The notes under the pieces were generated by a model. That model saw only the letters and a program-made list of their open reading frames with translations, was not told the DNA's origin and did not search any database. Shown here in pieces: positions 37,633-46,944 of a DNA stretch of 64,000 nucleotides. The stretch is from Ignavibacteria bacterium (GTDB lineage: Bacteria; Bacteroidota; Ignavibacteria; Tepidaquicellales; Tepidaquicellaceae), in the NCBI GenBank assembly GCA_019187405.1, contig JABAQZ010000007.1, forward strand, positions 1-64,000. Direction: 5' to 3'. Numbering within the stretch: position 1 is the first letter of the stretch; each line of letters starts with the position of its first letter. A program made the translations under genes and the position numbers.

Positions 37633-37848
37633 CAGAAGTCTCACGCAGATTACGCAGAGTCTCTCGCAGATTACGCAGAAGTCTCACGCAGATTCCGCAG
37701 AAGTTTCACGCAGATTACGTAGAGTCTCTTGCTGATTGTACAGAAGTCTCACGCAGATTACGCAGAGTCTCTCGCAGATTACGCAGAAGTCTCACGCAGA
37801 TTCCGCAGAAGTTTCACGCAGATTACGTAGAGTCTCTTGCTGATTGTA
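37633..37848. repeat. 108-bp direct tandem duplication inside the array
   Basis: The 108 bp at 37633-37740 are followed at once by a second copy at 37741-37848, with the match running a few bases further. It spans about five basic units and again includes the ACGTAGAGTCTCTTGCTG variant. Confidence 0.8.
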
Positions 37849-39513
37849 CAGAAGTTCTCACGCAGATTACGCAGAGTCTCTCGCAGATTACGCAGAAGTT
37901 TTCTCGCAGATTCCGCAGAGTCTCACGCAGATTCCGCGGAAGTTTTCTCGCAGATTGCGCTGATGTTCTCACACAGATTACGCAGAAGTCTCTCGCGGAC
38001 TGCGATGTGTTCTCACGCAGATTGCGCGGAAGCTCTCGCAGATTCCGCAGAAGCTCTCGCAGATTACGCAGAGTCTCACGCAGATAACGCAGAAGTCTCT
38101 CGCGGACTGCGATGTGTTCTCACGCAGATTCCGCAGAAGCTCTCGCAGATTACGCAAAGTCTCTCGCAGATTCCGCAGAAGTCTCACGCTGATTCCGCAG
38201 AAGTCTCACGCAGATTACGTAGAGTCTCTTGCTGATTGTACAGAAGTCTCACACAGATTACGCAGAAGTCTCTCGCGGACTGCGATGTGTTCTCACGCAG
38301 ATTACGCAGAAGCTCTCGCAGATTCCGCAGAGTCTCTCGCAGATTCCGCAGAAGCTCTCACGCAGATTCCGCAGAAGTCTCACGCAGATTCCGCAGAAGT
38401 TCTCACGCAGATTACGCAGAAGTCTCACGCAGATTCCGCAGAAGCTCTCGCAGATTACGCAGAAGTCTCACACAGATTCCGCAGAAGTCTCTCGCAGATT
38501 ACGCAGAAGTCTCTCGCGGACTGCGATGTGTTCTCACGCAGATTCCGCAGAAGTCTCTCGCAGATTCCGCAGAAGTTCTCACGCAGATTACGCAGAAGTC
38601 TCACGCAGATTCCGCAGAAGTCTCTCGCAGATTCCGCAGAAGTTCTCACGCAGATTACGCAGAAGTCTCACGCAGATTCCGCTGATGTTCTCACGCAGAT
38701 TCCGCAGAGTCTCTTGCTGATTGATTCCGCAGAAGTCTCACGCAGATTACGCAGAAGTTTTCTCGCAGATTGCGCTGATGTTCTCACACAGATTACGCAG
38801 AAGTCTCTCGCAGATTACGCAGAAGTCTCTCGCGGACTGCGATGTGTTCTCACGCAGATTACGCAGAAGTCTCTCGCGGACTGCGATGTGTTCTCACGCA
38901 GATTGCGCGGAAGCTCTCGCAGATTCCGCAGAAGCTCTCGCAGATTACGCAGAGTCTCACGCAGATAACGCAGAAGTTTCACGCAGATTCCGCAGAGTCT
39001 CTCGCAGATTCCGCAGAGTCTCACGCAGATTGCACAGAAGTTCGCGCAGATTGAGCTGATGTTCTCACGCAGATTACGCAGAAGTCTCTCGCGGACTGCG
39101 ATGTGTTCTCACGCAGATTCCGCAGAAGTCTCTCGCAGATTCCGCAGAAGTTCTCACGCAGATTACGCAGAAGTCTCACACAGATTCCGCAGAAGCTCTC
39201 TCGCAGATTCCGCTGATGTTCTCACGCAGATTCCGCAGAGTCTCTTGCTGATTGATTACGCAGAAGTCTCACGCAGATTACGCAGAGTCTCTCGCAGATT
39301 CCGCAGAAGCTCTCACGCAGATTACGCAGAAGCTCTCACGCAGATTCCGCAGAAGTCTCACGCAGATTACGCAGAGCTTTGGGCTATTTACAATAATTCA
39401 AAAATTTATTTATTCCATCTCTTTAGTGATTAACATTCGAGTTTAACTATAGTCCAAAATTAAATTTTGATAATCTGAGCAGATTCGGATATTGTACAAA
39501 AAAATAAAATAAT

Positions 39514-40035
39514 TTACTTCTTCGATTTTTTAAGTATCAGTTCACCCGATACAGCATCAACTCTGAGCTGCGCCTTTCCTGATTTTGTATAAACCCAGAA
39601 ATTGTATTCCCAGTTTTGTTTTACCTTTTTGAAACTCCATTTCATAGTTTTCAACCCCGAGTGATTTTCAGCAATATTTTTCGCTGTTTTAAAAGTGACA
39701 GATTCTTTCATTGGCAGTATATCATAATCAAACAATCCTCCTTCTGCGGTTATCTGTATCAGTTCAATTTCAGTGAAAGTATATTCAATGGCAATAGTAC
39801 CTCCGTCATTTGTCGCTGCAATGATTTTCCAAACCGGGATTTCTTTTGCAAATTTTTTCTCGACTTTCAGTATTTCACATTGCATCAGACTCTCCGCGGC
39901 TACGATCACTCGCTTAATACCGAAAACCGAATCAGCTAAAGCAAAACACTGGTTATTTTGGGAGGAATGAATATCCGAACTTGCAGTCAGACACAGAATA
40001 ACACTTAACAAGTTAATTAAAAATTTCATTTTCAT
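39514..40035 (-). CDS. secreted PepSY-like protein
   Basis: The 173-residue protein has a signal peptide (about 1-25) and two halves that look like PepSY-type alpha/beta modules. The second is clearest: it ends with WEYNFWVYTKSGKAQLRVDA and then VSGELILKK, the typical PepSY finish of an aromatic strand followed by VD-x-x-x-GE. PepSY domains occur in protease propeptides and envelope proteins and may bind or inhibit peptidases. It stands alone next to the repeat array. The assignment is by pattern and moderately sure. Confidence 0.6.
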   Translation of the reverse strand: MKMKFLINLLSVILCLTASSDIHSSQNNQCFALADSVFGIKRVIVAAESLMQCEILKVEKKFAKEIPVWKIIAATNDGGTIAIEYTFTEIELIQITAEGGLFDYDILPMKESVTFKTAKNIAENHSGLKTMKWSFKKVKQNWEYNFWVYTKSGKAQLRVDAVSGELILKKSKK

Positions 40036-40184
40036 GTCAAATAATATTTTACATTATCAAATCCATGAGAATAAAAATACTGTGACTGAAATTAAAAACT
40101 GATTAATTCAGGTAAGATAAAAATTTGGATATGATTTTTTATCAAATTTATTTTAATACAAGCTGTCGAGGTTATGCTTAAATT

Positions 40185-40721
40185 TTATTTTCCCATCAGC
40201 TTTTTATTATAATCATCTGATTTACCTTTCGGAATTGAGAGGCTTTTCCAGTTAGCTGATAAAAAATGCTTACCCAGATAGACTATCTGTCCTACGTGAT
40301 ACGCATAATGTGCAAGCTGTCTGTTGATAGCTTCGGTTACGGTATGTTTCTGATTTCTGATATAAACTGTTTTCAAAAGGTCGGATTCATTAAGCGAGTC
40401 GAGGGCTTCAAAAAGGCACTTCCAGCCATTTTCCCATCTAGATACAATATCATCTTTATCAGTATAAAATAATTTTTCAAATTCCTCATCTCTGTTTCTG
40501 TTTGGCTTTTCGCCGTCAGTAGTTAGAAAATCTGTCCATCTGGAGATCATGTTTCCGCTCAAATGTCTGACGATAACGGCAATGCTGTTTGATTCAGTAT
40601 CGGGTGATTTAAAAAAATCTTCATCCTTAATTTGAGAAAATGTTTTGTCGCCGAGAGATTTTAATGATTTGAACTCCATTATACTGCTATGAAGAAAATT
40701 ATTATTTAATCCTGTGCTCAT
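40185..40721 (-). CDS. DinB-superfamily protein (DUF1572-like)
   Basis: The 178-residue protein looks like a four-helix DinB/YfiT-type enzyme. Three His residues at the expected metal-binding places are visible: one in IAVIVRHLSGN near residue 53, and two in the late helix LAHYAYHVGQIVYLGKH near 137 and 141. Members of the superfamily act as metal-dependent thiol transferases or have unknown roles. It is cytoplasmic. It sits 50 bp downstream of the OstA-like gene on the same strand but is probably unrelated to LPS transport. Confidence 0.8.
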   Translation of the reverse strand: MSTGLNNNFLHSSIMEFKSLKSLGDKTFSQIKDEDFFKSPDTESNSIAVIVRHLSGNMISRWTDFLTTDGEKPNRNRDEEFEKLFYTDKDDIVSRWENGWKCLFEALDSLNESDLLKTVYIRNQKHTVTEAINRQLAHYAYHVGQIVYLGKHFLSANWKSLSIPKGKSDDYNKKLMGK

Positions 40722-40770
40722 AATTTTTTTTATTAGTTCATTTATGTAAATCTGAATTTATGTTTAATCT

Positions 40771-42222
40771 TCATTCTTTAATTACCGGTTTATCATTTCT
40801 CAAATTAAAACCCGGCAGTGTAAGTGGTGTAGTATTAAGAAGATTTTCCGGGATGTATTCGCCCTTTGGTTTATTGTCAACTTTAATCCTGCTGACTTTA
40901 TCATCTTCTCCGAAAAATATTTTTATTTTATCCCCTTCTGATTTATTAATACCGTCTGGTCTGCCTTTGTCAAATAAAAAATAAAAGCTTCTTGAATTCC
41001 GGTTAACTTCTATCAAATTTATTTTTTCATTTTTAAAATATAAAGTTACATCATTGCCGCTTATCTGGTCATATCTTGTGTCTCCGGATTGATTGATACT
41101 GTCGCTGATTCCCGAAATCACAAATGATAATTTTGAATCAGGAAAGCGTTCGATTTTCTTAACAAAAATTGTCTGAAGCTTTTTGCCGGGGAAATCCGCA
41201 TAAATCGAATCACCAGTCATTTGGATAGCATCCTGCCAGACCACCGGATTCCCAGAAAGTGAAACCTTGCTGCTGTCTCTAAAATAAATTCCCGTTCCGC
41301 ATTTTGAAAGAAAATTATTTCTTAAAATCTCTGTATTTGAAATTGCCACATAATATTCCGGTTTACTTCTGTATGCTTTCATGGTATCGCTGTAAATTCT
41401 GATAGTATCTTTATTATTTTCTATTTGAGTAAATCTTGCATTTCCTTTAACAATGGTAAAATTTTCTTTTTCAAAATTTTCCAGAAATTTTCCCGTAATG
41501 ACAGCATTGTTATTCTGACTGATGATTTTTACATTTCCCGAAGCGACGGAAAGTTTTTCACCTGTAAAATTTGTAGCCGTATCTGAATGAATAATTGTGG
41601 AATCACTTTCGATTTTGACTTTTCCGTACGCAAATGTTTTTCCCTGACGTTTAAAAAAATCTATGTTATCGGCGGTAATAACTGCCGAATCTGTTGTTAT
41701 GATTACGTTTCCTTTTGCAAAGGAATCTTCATTGTTTCTGAAATATGTGATTTCATCTGCAGTAATTTTGTAATCCGGATTAATAATTATTACGTTTCCT
41801 TTAAACAATGCCTTTGAATCGGAAAATAAATAAACACCGTTATCAGCTCTTAACGTGGCGTTTGGGTCTTTTAGAGTAACGCCGCCTTCACATATTGCTT
41901 TTTTATCATTTCCAAAATAATTTGCATTTTCGGTAAACAGCGAAAGCGTATCCTGATATATTTTTACATTCCCTCTTAATTCTATTCTGTTTGCGGTAAT
42001 AAACTGCGTAGCTGAATTGCAGTAAACTTTAACATTTCCCTGAACAAACTCCACACTGCCGTTAGCTTCTCTGACTTCCTGTCCATCAATTACTTTACCG
42101 GAAAGTTCTTTTGCAAATTTAAGTTCGACTTTCTCCTGCGAAAAGCTTAAATCCGAAATTACAGAAAGGAATAAAATCAATGAAAGAAGTTGCTTGAAAT
42201 ATTTAAAGAAAATGTTTTTCAT
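40771..42222 (-). CDS. OstA-like LPS-transport protein (LptA type)
   Basis: I start the gene at the ATG 42222 (MKNIFFKYFKQL), which gives a signal peptide ending near SFSQ and 483 residues. A longer frame runs into lptC and lacks a signal. The body is a long series of beta-strand repeats of the OstA/LptA beta-jellyroll: GNVKVYCNSATQF, GNVKIYQDTLSLF, GGVTLKDPNATLRADNG, GNVIIINPDYKITADEI, GNVIITTDSAVITADNI. It is much longer than E. coli LptA, as is usual in Bacteroidota, and may span the periplasm. Its last quarter is more variable. It lies 13 bp after lptC. Confidence 0.85.
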   Translation of the reverse strand: MKNIFFKYFKQLLSLILFLSVISDLSFSQEKVELKFAKELSGKVIDGQEVREANGSVEFVQGNVKVYCNSATQFITANRIELRGNVKIYQDTLSLFTENANYFGNDKKAICEGGVTLKDPNATLRADNGVYLFSDSKALFKGNVIIINPDYKITADEITYFRNNEDSFAKGNVIITTDSAVITADNIDFFKRQGKTFAYGKVKIESDSTIIHSDTATNFTGEKLSVASGNVKIISQNNNAVITGKFLENFEKENFTIVKGNARFTQIENNKDTIRIYSDTMKAYRSKPEYYVAISNTEILRNNFLSKCGTGIYFRDSSKVSLSGNPVVWQDAIQMTGDSIYADFPGKKLQTIFVKKIERFPDSKLSFVISGISDSINQSGDTRYDQISGNDVTLYFKNEKINLIEVNRNSRSFYFLFDKGRPDGINKSEGDKIKIFFGEDDKVSRIKVDNKPKGEYIPENLLNTTPLTLPGFNLRNDKPVIKE

Positions 42223-42235
42223 TCCACCGTTGGTT

Positions 42236-42763
42236 TTATTTATCAAACATTCCGCTGACATCAAATATTCTATAATTTTTGAGATTCTGATCTGATTCAA
42301 ACCCAATGCCTTCGACAGATTCATCTTTAGTTTTAATTTTTACAAACACATCAGAAGAAACTTTCTGAGTAGAGTTTGTCCACTTTAGTTTTTGAGTTTT
42401 TAATTCGCTTCCCTCGTTATTTATTACATAAACACTGTCAAAAATTTCTATGTCTTTTGTTTTATCGTCAACAATACCCGACTTCCCGGTAAGCGTGGAC
42501 ACAAGGACACCGTTTTTGAAAAATTCAACTTTTGCATTGCTATCAATAACAGTTACCATTTTTTTTTTGTAAACGGATATATGACCAGCTGTCAGAACGG
42601 CTTTTACGTTTCCCGAATCCGAAAACACTACGGTGGAATTCCAGCTTTCCTGAACAGGCGAGCTGTCGGAGTTAAAGTAGGTCTGCGACGGAGTAAATTT
42701 TTCTTCGCAGGAAATTAACTGTATAAATAATATCAATGCAAATAAATATTTTATGCAATTCAT
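42236..42763 (-). CDS. lptC: LPS export protein LptC
   Basis: LptC receives LPS from the LptBFG transporter and hands it to LptA. The 175-residue protein has an N-terminal hydrophobic segment ending in a Cys (ISCEE, Cys19), so it may be lipid-anchored rather than membrane-spanning, as seen in Bacteroidota. The beta-jellyroll strands carry the family pattern (FSDSGNVKAVLTAGHISVY, KDIEIFDSVYVINNEGSEL, LKTQKLKWTNSTQKVSSD, quoted as short blocks). It is 3 bp after kdsD and 13 bp before the OstA-like gene, the conserved order for this pathway. Confidence 0.88.
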   Translation of the reverse strand: MNCIKYLFALILFIQLISCEEKFTPSQTYFNSDSSPVQESWNSTVVFSDSGNVKAVLTAGHISVYKKKMVTVIDSNAKVEFFKNGVLVSTLTGKSGIVDDKTKDIEIFDSVYVINNEGSELKTQKLKWTNSTQKVSSDVFVKIKTKDESVEGIGFESDQNLKNYRIFDVSGMFDK

Positions 42764-42766
42764 AAA

Positions 42767-43762
42767 TTACAATCCTTCTTCAATCAGACGATGCATGTGA
42801 ATGATGCCTTCGGGCTTATTATTTTTATTTCCCACAATCAACTGAGTAATTTTATTCTTTTCCATAATTTCAAGCGCAGAATAAGCCAGCAGGTTTTTGG
42901 AAATGACTTTTGGATTTGGATTCATAATATCTTTTGCTTTAATGTTTTTCAAACCTTCGAGATCCTTTTCAAGCAGTCTTCTTAAATCTCCGTCTGTTAT
43001 GATTCCTTTAATTTTGGATTTTTCGGTAACGCATGTACAGCCGAGCCGCTTTGACGATATCATATAAATTATATCTTTTAAATTCGAGTTAACTTTGACT
43101 ATAGGAATATCGTCCTCTTTTGTCATTATATCTTCAACTTTAAGCAAAAGTCTCTTGCCGAGACTGCCGCCCGGATGCACGAATGCAAAATTTTCTGAAG
43201 TAAACTCCCTCATTTGAAGAAGCGATATTGCAAGCGCATCACCGAGAACGAGTGCAGCAGTTGTGGATGAAGTCGGAGCAAGATTATGCGGACAGGCTTC
43301 TTCTTTAACCGATGCATCAAGAATAACATCAGATAATGAAGCAAGTTCAGAATCCGAATCGCCTAAAATTGAAATTATTTTTAAATTAAGATGCTTGAAA
43401 TTCGGAATAAGCTGTTTTATCTCGGAACTATCACCGCTTTTTGAAATGATCAGCACTACATCATCCTTTCTTAATATTCCGAGATCTCCGTGGACGCTGT
43501 CGCCCGAATGCAGAAAGATGGAATATGTCCCAGTGGAGTTAAAAGTTGCAACAATCTTCTGCGCGATTATACCTGATTTTCCTATTCCCGTTACAACCAC
43601 TTTTCCGCGGCATTTATATATAGTTTCTACTGCTTCCGAAAAATTATCAGAAAAATCTTTGTTGTAAAATCTTTTTTGAAGTCCGGTTATTCCGTCTTTT
43701 TCTATCGATACAACTTTTCTAGCATTTCTTAAAATACCCGCTTTGTCTTTTGATTTACTCAT
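42767..43762 (-). CDS. kdsD: arabinose-5-phosphate isomerase (KdsD/KpsF family)
   Basis: The enzyme interconverts ribulose-5-phosphate and arabinose-5-phosphate, the first step to Kdo for LPS. The 331-residue protein has an N-terminal SIS domain (GKVVVTGIGKSGIIAQK near 50, the LHSGDSVHGDLG and LIISKSGDSSEI blocks). Two C-terminal CBS domains follow (about 205-330, DIMTKEDDIPIV and DIMNPNPKVISKN). It heads the kdsD-lptC-OstA run, the same order as in E. coli minus kdsC. All expected domains are intact. Confidence 0.95.
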   Translation of the reverse strand: MSKSKDKAGILRNARKVVSIEKDGITGLQKRFYNKDFSDNFSEAVETIYKCRGKVVVTGIGKSGIIAQKIVATFNSTGTYSIFLHSGDSVHGDLGILRKDDVVLIISKSGDSSEIKQLIPNFKHLNLKIISILGDSDSELASLSDVILDASVKEEACPHNLAPTSSTTAALVLGDALAISLLQMREFTSENFAFVHPGGSLGKRLLLKVEDIMTKEDDIPIVKVNSNLKDIIYMISSKRLGCTCVTEKSKIKGIITDGDLRRLLEKDLEGLKNIKAKDIMNPNPKVISKNLLAYSALEIMEKNKITQLIVGNKNNKPEGIIHMHRLIEEGL

Positions 43763-43825
43763 TGATAACGATTTTTAATTTGGATATAATAATTAATATG
43801 AGTTTTTATTTAAATAACATTATCA

Positions 43826-45238
43826 GTGATTAAAAAAGGCGACGAAATTACTGCCGATATTTCAGATTTGAATTCCGAAGGCAAAGGAGTTTCAAGATTA
43901 CCGGATGGTTTTGTGATTTTTTCGGAGAATACGGTTCCGGGTGATAAAGCTCTATTGAAAATTAAAAGAAAAAAATCCAATTATGCCGAAGCGGCGCTTG
44001 TAAAGATCGAATCACCATCTCAGGACAGAGTCAATCCCAGGTGCATTCATTTCGGGATTTGCGGTGGATGCAAAATGCAGAATTTAGATTACGGCAGACA
44101 GATTCGTTATAAATCAGATGTTGTAAAAGATGCAATGGAAAGGATTGGAGGGTTTAAAAATATTTTTATTCCGGATGCAGTTAAATCTGACAATATATAT
44201 TATTACAGAAACAAAATGGAATTTTCTTTTTCGGATGATGAATGGAAAGAGTCTGTTACCGAAGTTAAAGATGAAGATAATTTTGCGCTCGGGCTGCATG
44301 TTCCCAAGTTTCATTCAAAAATAGTTGATTTAAAAGAGTGCCATCTTCAGTCTGAAATCACAAGTGAAATTTTAAATTTTACCAGAGCATTTTTTAAAGA
44401 AAGAAAAGTAACCGCTTATTCATCTTTTAAGCAATCGGGGTTTCTCAGATTTTTAATTTTCAGAAAAACATCGGCAACTAATGAGTTATTGGTAAATCTT
44501 ATCACATACGATTATAACGAGCCGCTTATTAAAGAATACACTAAAGCCGTTACGCATAAGTTTCCACAGATAACGGATTTGATAAATTCAACATCAGCAA
44601 AACTTTCACGCGTAGCTGCCGGAGAAAAAGAATATGTTTTATTTGGAAAAGGTTATGTAACCGAAATCATACGAAGCAGAACAGGCAGGGAATATAAATT
44701 CTTAATTTCACCGCAATCTTTTTTTCAGACAAACACATTGCAGGCGGAGAAACTTTTTGATATTGTCATTGAAACCGGGGATTTTCGGGAAAGCGATAAA
44801 GCGCTGGATTTATATTGCGGCACCGGAGCAATTACACTTTTGCTGTCTGGTAAAGCAGGTTTCGTTAAAGGAGTAGAATTATCTGAAGAATCAATTTCTG
44901 ACGCGATTAAGAATGCAAAGTTTAACAATGTAAAAAATGCGGAGTTTATTTGTTCAGATATAAAAAAATATCTTGAAAACCCGGAAAATCATGAAGGATT
45001 CAATAAACTTGTGCTTGATCCTCCGAGATCAGGACTTCATCCGGAAGTAAGCGAAAAGATATCTGAAACTAAATTTGAAAAAATTGTGTATGTAAGTTGT
45101 AATCCGCATACACAGGCAAGAGATCTACAAATAATTTGCAGTAAAGGAAATTACAAAATATCGCGGTTGCAGCCTGTTGATATGTTCCCTCATACTTATC
45201 ATGTGGAAAACGTAGTTTTGCTTGATTGCATTGAATGA
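43826..45238 (+). CDS. 23S rRNA (uracil-C5)-methyltransferase, RlmD/RumA type
   Basis: The 470-residue protein starts at GTG 43826 and opens with a TRAM RNA-binding domain (about 1-60, GVSRLPDGFVIFSENTVPGD). A 4Fe-4S motif CIHFGICGGC follows near 72-81, with a fourth Cys in LKECHL. The methyltransferase core has DLYCGTGAITLLLS, the FFQTN element, LDPPRSG and the catalytic Cys in YVSCNPHTQARD near the end. These enzymes place a methyl on C5 of uridines in rRNA or tRNA, so RlmC, RlmD or TrmA-like specificity remains open. Neighbours are unrelated. Confidence 0.9.
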   Translation: MIKKGDEITADISDLNSEGKGVSRLPDGFVIFSENTVPGDKALLKIKRKKSNYAEAALVKIESPSQDRVNPRCIHFGICGGCKMQNLDYGRQIRYKSDVVKDAMERIGGFKNIFIPDAVKSDNIYYYRNKMEFSFSDDEWKESVTEVKDEDNFALGLHVPKFHSKIVDLKECHLQSEITSEILNFTRAFFKERKVTAYSSFKQSGFLRFLIFRKTSATNELLVNLITYDYNEPLIKEYTKAVTHKFPQITDLINSTSAKLSRVAAGEKEYVLFGKGYVTEIIRSRTGREYKFLISPQSFFQTNTLQAEKLFDIVIETGDFRESDKALDLYCGTGAITLLLSGKAGFVKGVELSEESISDAIKNAKFNNVKNAEFICSDIKKYLENPENHEGFNKLVLDPPRSGLHPEVSEKISETKFEKIVYVSCNPHTQARDLQIICSKGNYKISRLQPVDMFPHTYHVENVVLLDCIE

Positions 45239-45351
45239 CTTTTTATAAAAGGGATTTATAGTTAAGTTTAAATTGAATTTTAAAAAAACAAACGAAACCA
45301 TTGAATCAATTATACTTTCTTTTAAATTAACAAACAAAGAAAGGATTAGTA

Positions 45352-46944
45352 ATGACAACACAAACTGCCGAAACATTATCAAAGGAAAAAAACAATATTC
45401 TTTGGGTGGATGATGAGATAGAATCTCTCAAATCAAACATTATGTTTCTCAAACAAAAAGGATATAATGTTAAGGAAGCGACAAACGGCGAAGACGGCAT
45501 CAGTCTGATAAAAGAAAACGATTTTGATCTCGTTTTTCTGGATGAAATGATGACGGGAATCGGCGGTCTTCAGACATTGCTTGAAATAAAAGACATAAAG
45601 CCGAGCCTTCCCGTTGTGATGGTAACCAAAAATGAAACCGAATCTCTTATGGAAGATGCCATCGGGAATAAAATTTCCGATTATCTTATCAAACCAGTAA
45701 ATCCAAAGCAGCTTCTTCTTGTTTGCAAAAAGATGCTTGATTCTAAGCGGCTCAAAGGAAGTCAGGTGTCCAAAGATTACATTCAGGAGTTTAATAAAAT
45801 TTCGATGCAAATGATGGAAAGTCCAGACTGGAAGGAATGGATTGACATACATTTGAAAATGACCGGTTGGGAAATTGAGCTTGATGAGCATCCCGAACTC
45901 GGACTTAAACAGACGATACTTGATCAGAAAAGAGACTGCAACATTGAGTTTTCAAAATTTGTTGAAAAAAATTATCTCAAATGGGTCAGCTCAGCTGCGG
46001 ACAGACCCTTGCTTTCGACTGAAATAGTTGATAAGTTTGTCATCCCGGAGCTTAAAGAAAACGTTTCGGTTTTTCTTTTTGTAATTGACTGCATGAGGAT
46101 GGATCAATGGATGGTAATGGAAAAGTATCTATATGATTTTTTCAGGATCTCAAAAGATTATCATTATTCTATTTTGCCAACGGCTACTCCATACAGCAGG
46201 AATGCGATATTTTCGGGATTGTTTCCATCGGAAATTGAACTTCATTATCCTGAGCTTTGGAAGAAAAATGATGATGATGAAAACAGCAAGAATAATTACG
46301 AAAGGGAGTTTCTCGTAAAACTTCTTGAACGAAGAAGGATTAAGCTGAAAAACGAAGTAAAGTACACAAAGATCATGGATTCAAACTTTGGCAGAGGCAT
46401 TGAAAGCAAAATAATGTCCTATTGTCAGAATCAGTTAAATGCAATTGTGATTAACTTTGTTGACATGATTGCACATTCTCGAAGTGACAATGCTATACTT
46501 AAAGAAATAGCTCCGGATGAATCTGCTTATCGTTCTTTGACGGAATCCTGGTTTGAGCACTCGTCTTTTTTTGGAATGCTGAGACAGCTTTCGACAAGGA
46601 AAGACGTAAAAATTATCATCACAACGGATCATGGAAGTATCAGATGTCTTCACGGGGTAAAAGCTCTCGGTGACAAGGAAACATCCACGAATCTCAGATA
46701 CAAATGCGGAAGAAATGTAAAAGCAGATGCGAGGAATGCAATATTTGTCAGAAATCCTCTTGAATACAAGCTTCCAAAAAGAAATGGCATGGTGAATTAC
46801 ATCATTGCCAAGGAAGATTTTTATTTCGTATATCCGACGGATTATCACAAGTATTTAAATCAGTACAATGATACGTTTCAGCACGGCGGCATTTCGATTG
46901 ACGAAATGATACTTCCCGTAATAACTCTTGAATCCAAGGCTTGA
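45352..46944 (+). CDS. porX: PorX: response regulator with PglZ phosphatase-like domain
   Basis: PorX, partnered with PorY, controls T9SS genes in Bacteroidota. The 530-residue protein has a receiver domain (1-125) with the acidic pair at about 20-21, phospho-acceptor Asp64 in VFLDEM and Lys114 in YLIKPVN. A helical linker and a PglZ domain (about 200-530) follow. Visible PglZ residues are DCMRMDQW, the likely nucleophilic Thr279 in TATPYSRNAIFSG, VDMIAHSRSD and ITTDHGS. An AAAGGA Shine-Dalgarno precedes the ATG. It overlaps tsaE by four bases, a neighbourhood I recall as conserved. No PorY kinase or sigma P gene is in this window. Confidence 0.93.
   Translation: MTTQTAETLSKEKNNILWVDDEIESLKSNIMFLKQKGYNVKEATNGEDGISLIKENDFDLVFLDEMMTGIGGLQTLLEIKDIKPSLPVVMVTKNETESLMEDAIGNKISDYLIKPVNPKQLLLVCKKMLDSKRLKGSQVSKDYIQEFNKISMQMMESPDWKEWIDIHLKMTGWEIELDEHPELGLKQTILDQKRDCNIEFSKFVEKNYLKWVSSAADRPLLSTEIVDKFVIPELKENVSVFLFVIDCMRMDQWMVMEKYLYDFFRISKDYHYSILPTATPYSRNAIFSGLFPSEIELHYPELWKKNDDDENSKNNYEREFLVKLLERRRIKLKNEVKYTKIMDSNFGRGIESKIMSYCQNQLNAIVINFVDMIAHSRSDNAILKEIAPDESAYRSLTESWFEHSSFFGMLRQLSTRKDVKIIITTDHGSIRCLHGVKALGDKETSTNLRYKCGRNVKADARNAIFVRNPLEYKLPKRNGMVNYIIAKEDFYFVYPTDYHKYLNQYNDTFQHGGISIDEMILPVITLESKA

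Larger units (their letters stand above)
36572..39377. repeat. 2.8-kb degenerate 21/22-bp repeat array with nested duplications
   Basis: The whole stretch is built of units close to TCTCACGCAGATTACGCAGAAG, in 21- and 22-bp versions that differ at a few fixed sites (TTAC/TTCC, AGAAG/AGAG, CTCACG/CTCGCG). Dividing length by unit size gives about 130 units. A distinctive variant unit with GGACTGCGATGTGTTC occurs 15 times. Base composition is near half GC, against roughly a third in neighbouring genes. All three forward frames are open for long stretches, giving low-complexity Arg-rich, Thr-Gln-rich or Ala-Asp-rich peptides. No start signals exist and unit lengths break the frame, so I do not call genes. 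There are no unique spacers, so it is not a CRISPR. Confidence 0.93.

Noticed and set aside
36572-39377. CRISPR array
   Set aside because: There is no constant repeat separated by unique spacers. Every part of the period is repeat, and no cas gene is in the window.
36608-39433. Long open frames (up to 384 codons) encoding Arg-rich, Thr-Gln-rich or Ala-Asp-rich repeats in the array
   Set aside because: All three forward frames are open, so openness reflects motif composition. Units of 21 and 22 bp shift the frame, there is no start signal, and the products are low-complexity.
42223-42324. N-terminal extension of the OstA-like protein into lptC
   Set aside because: It overlaps lptC and hides the signal peptide that appears from the ATG at 42222.
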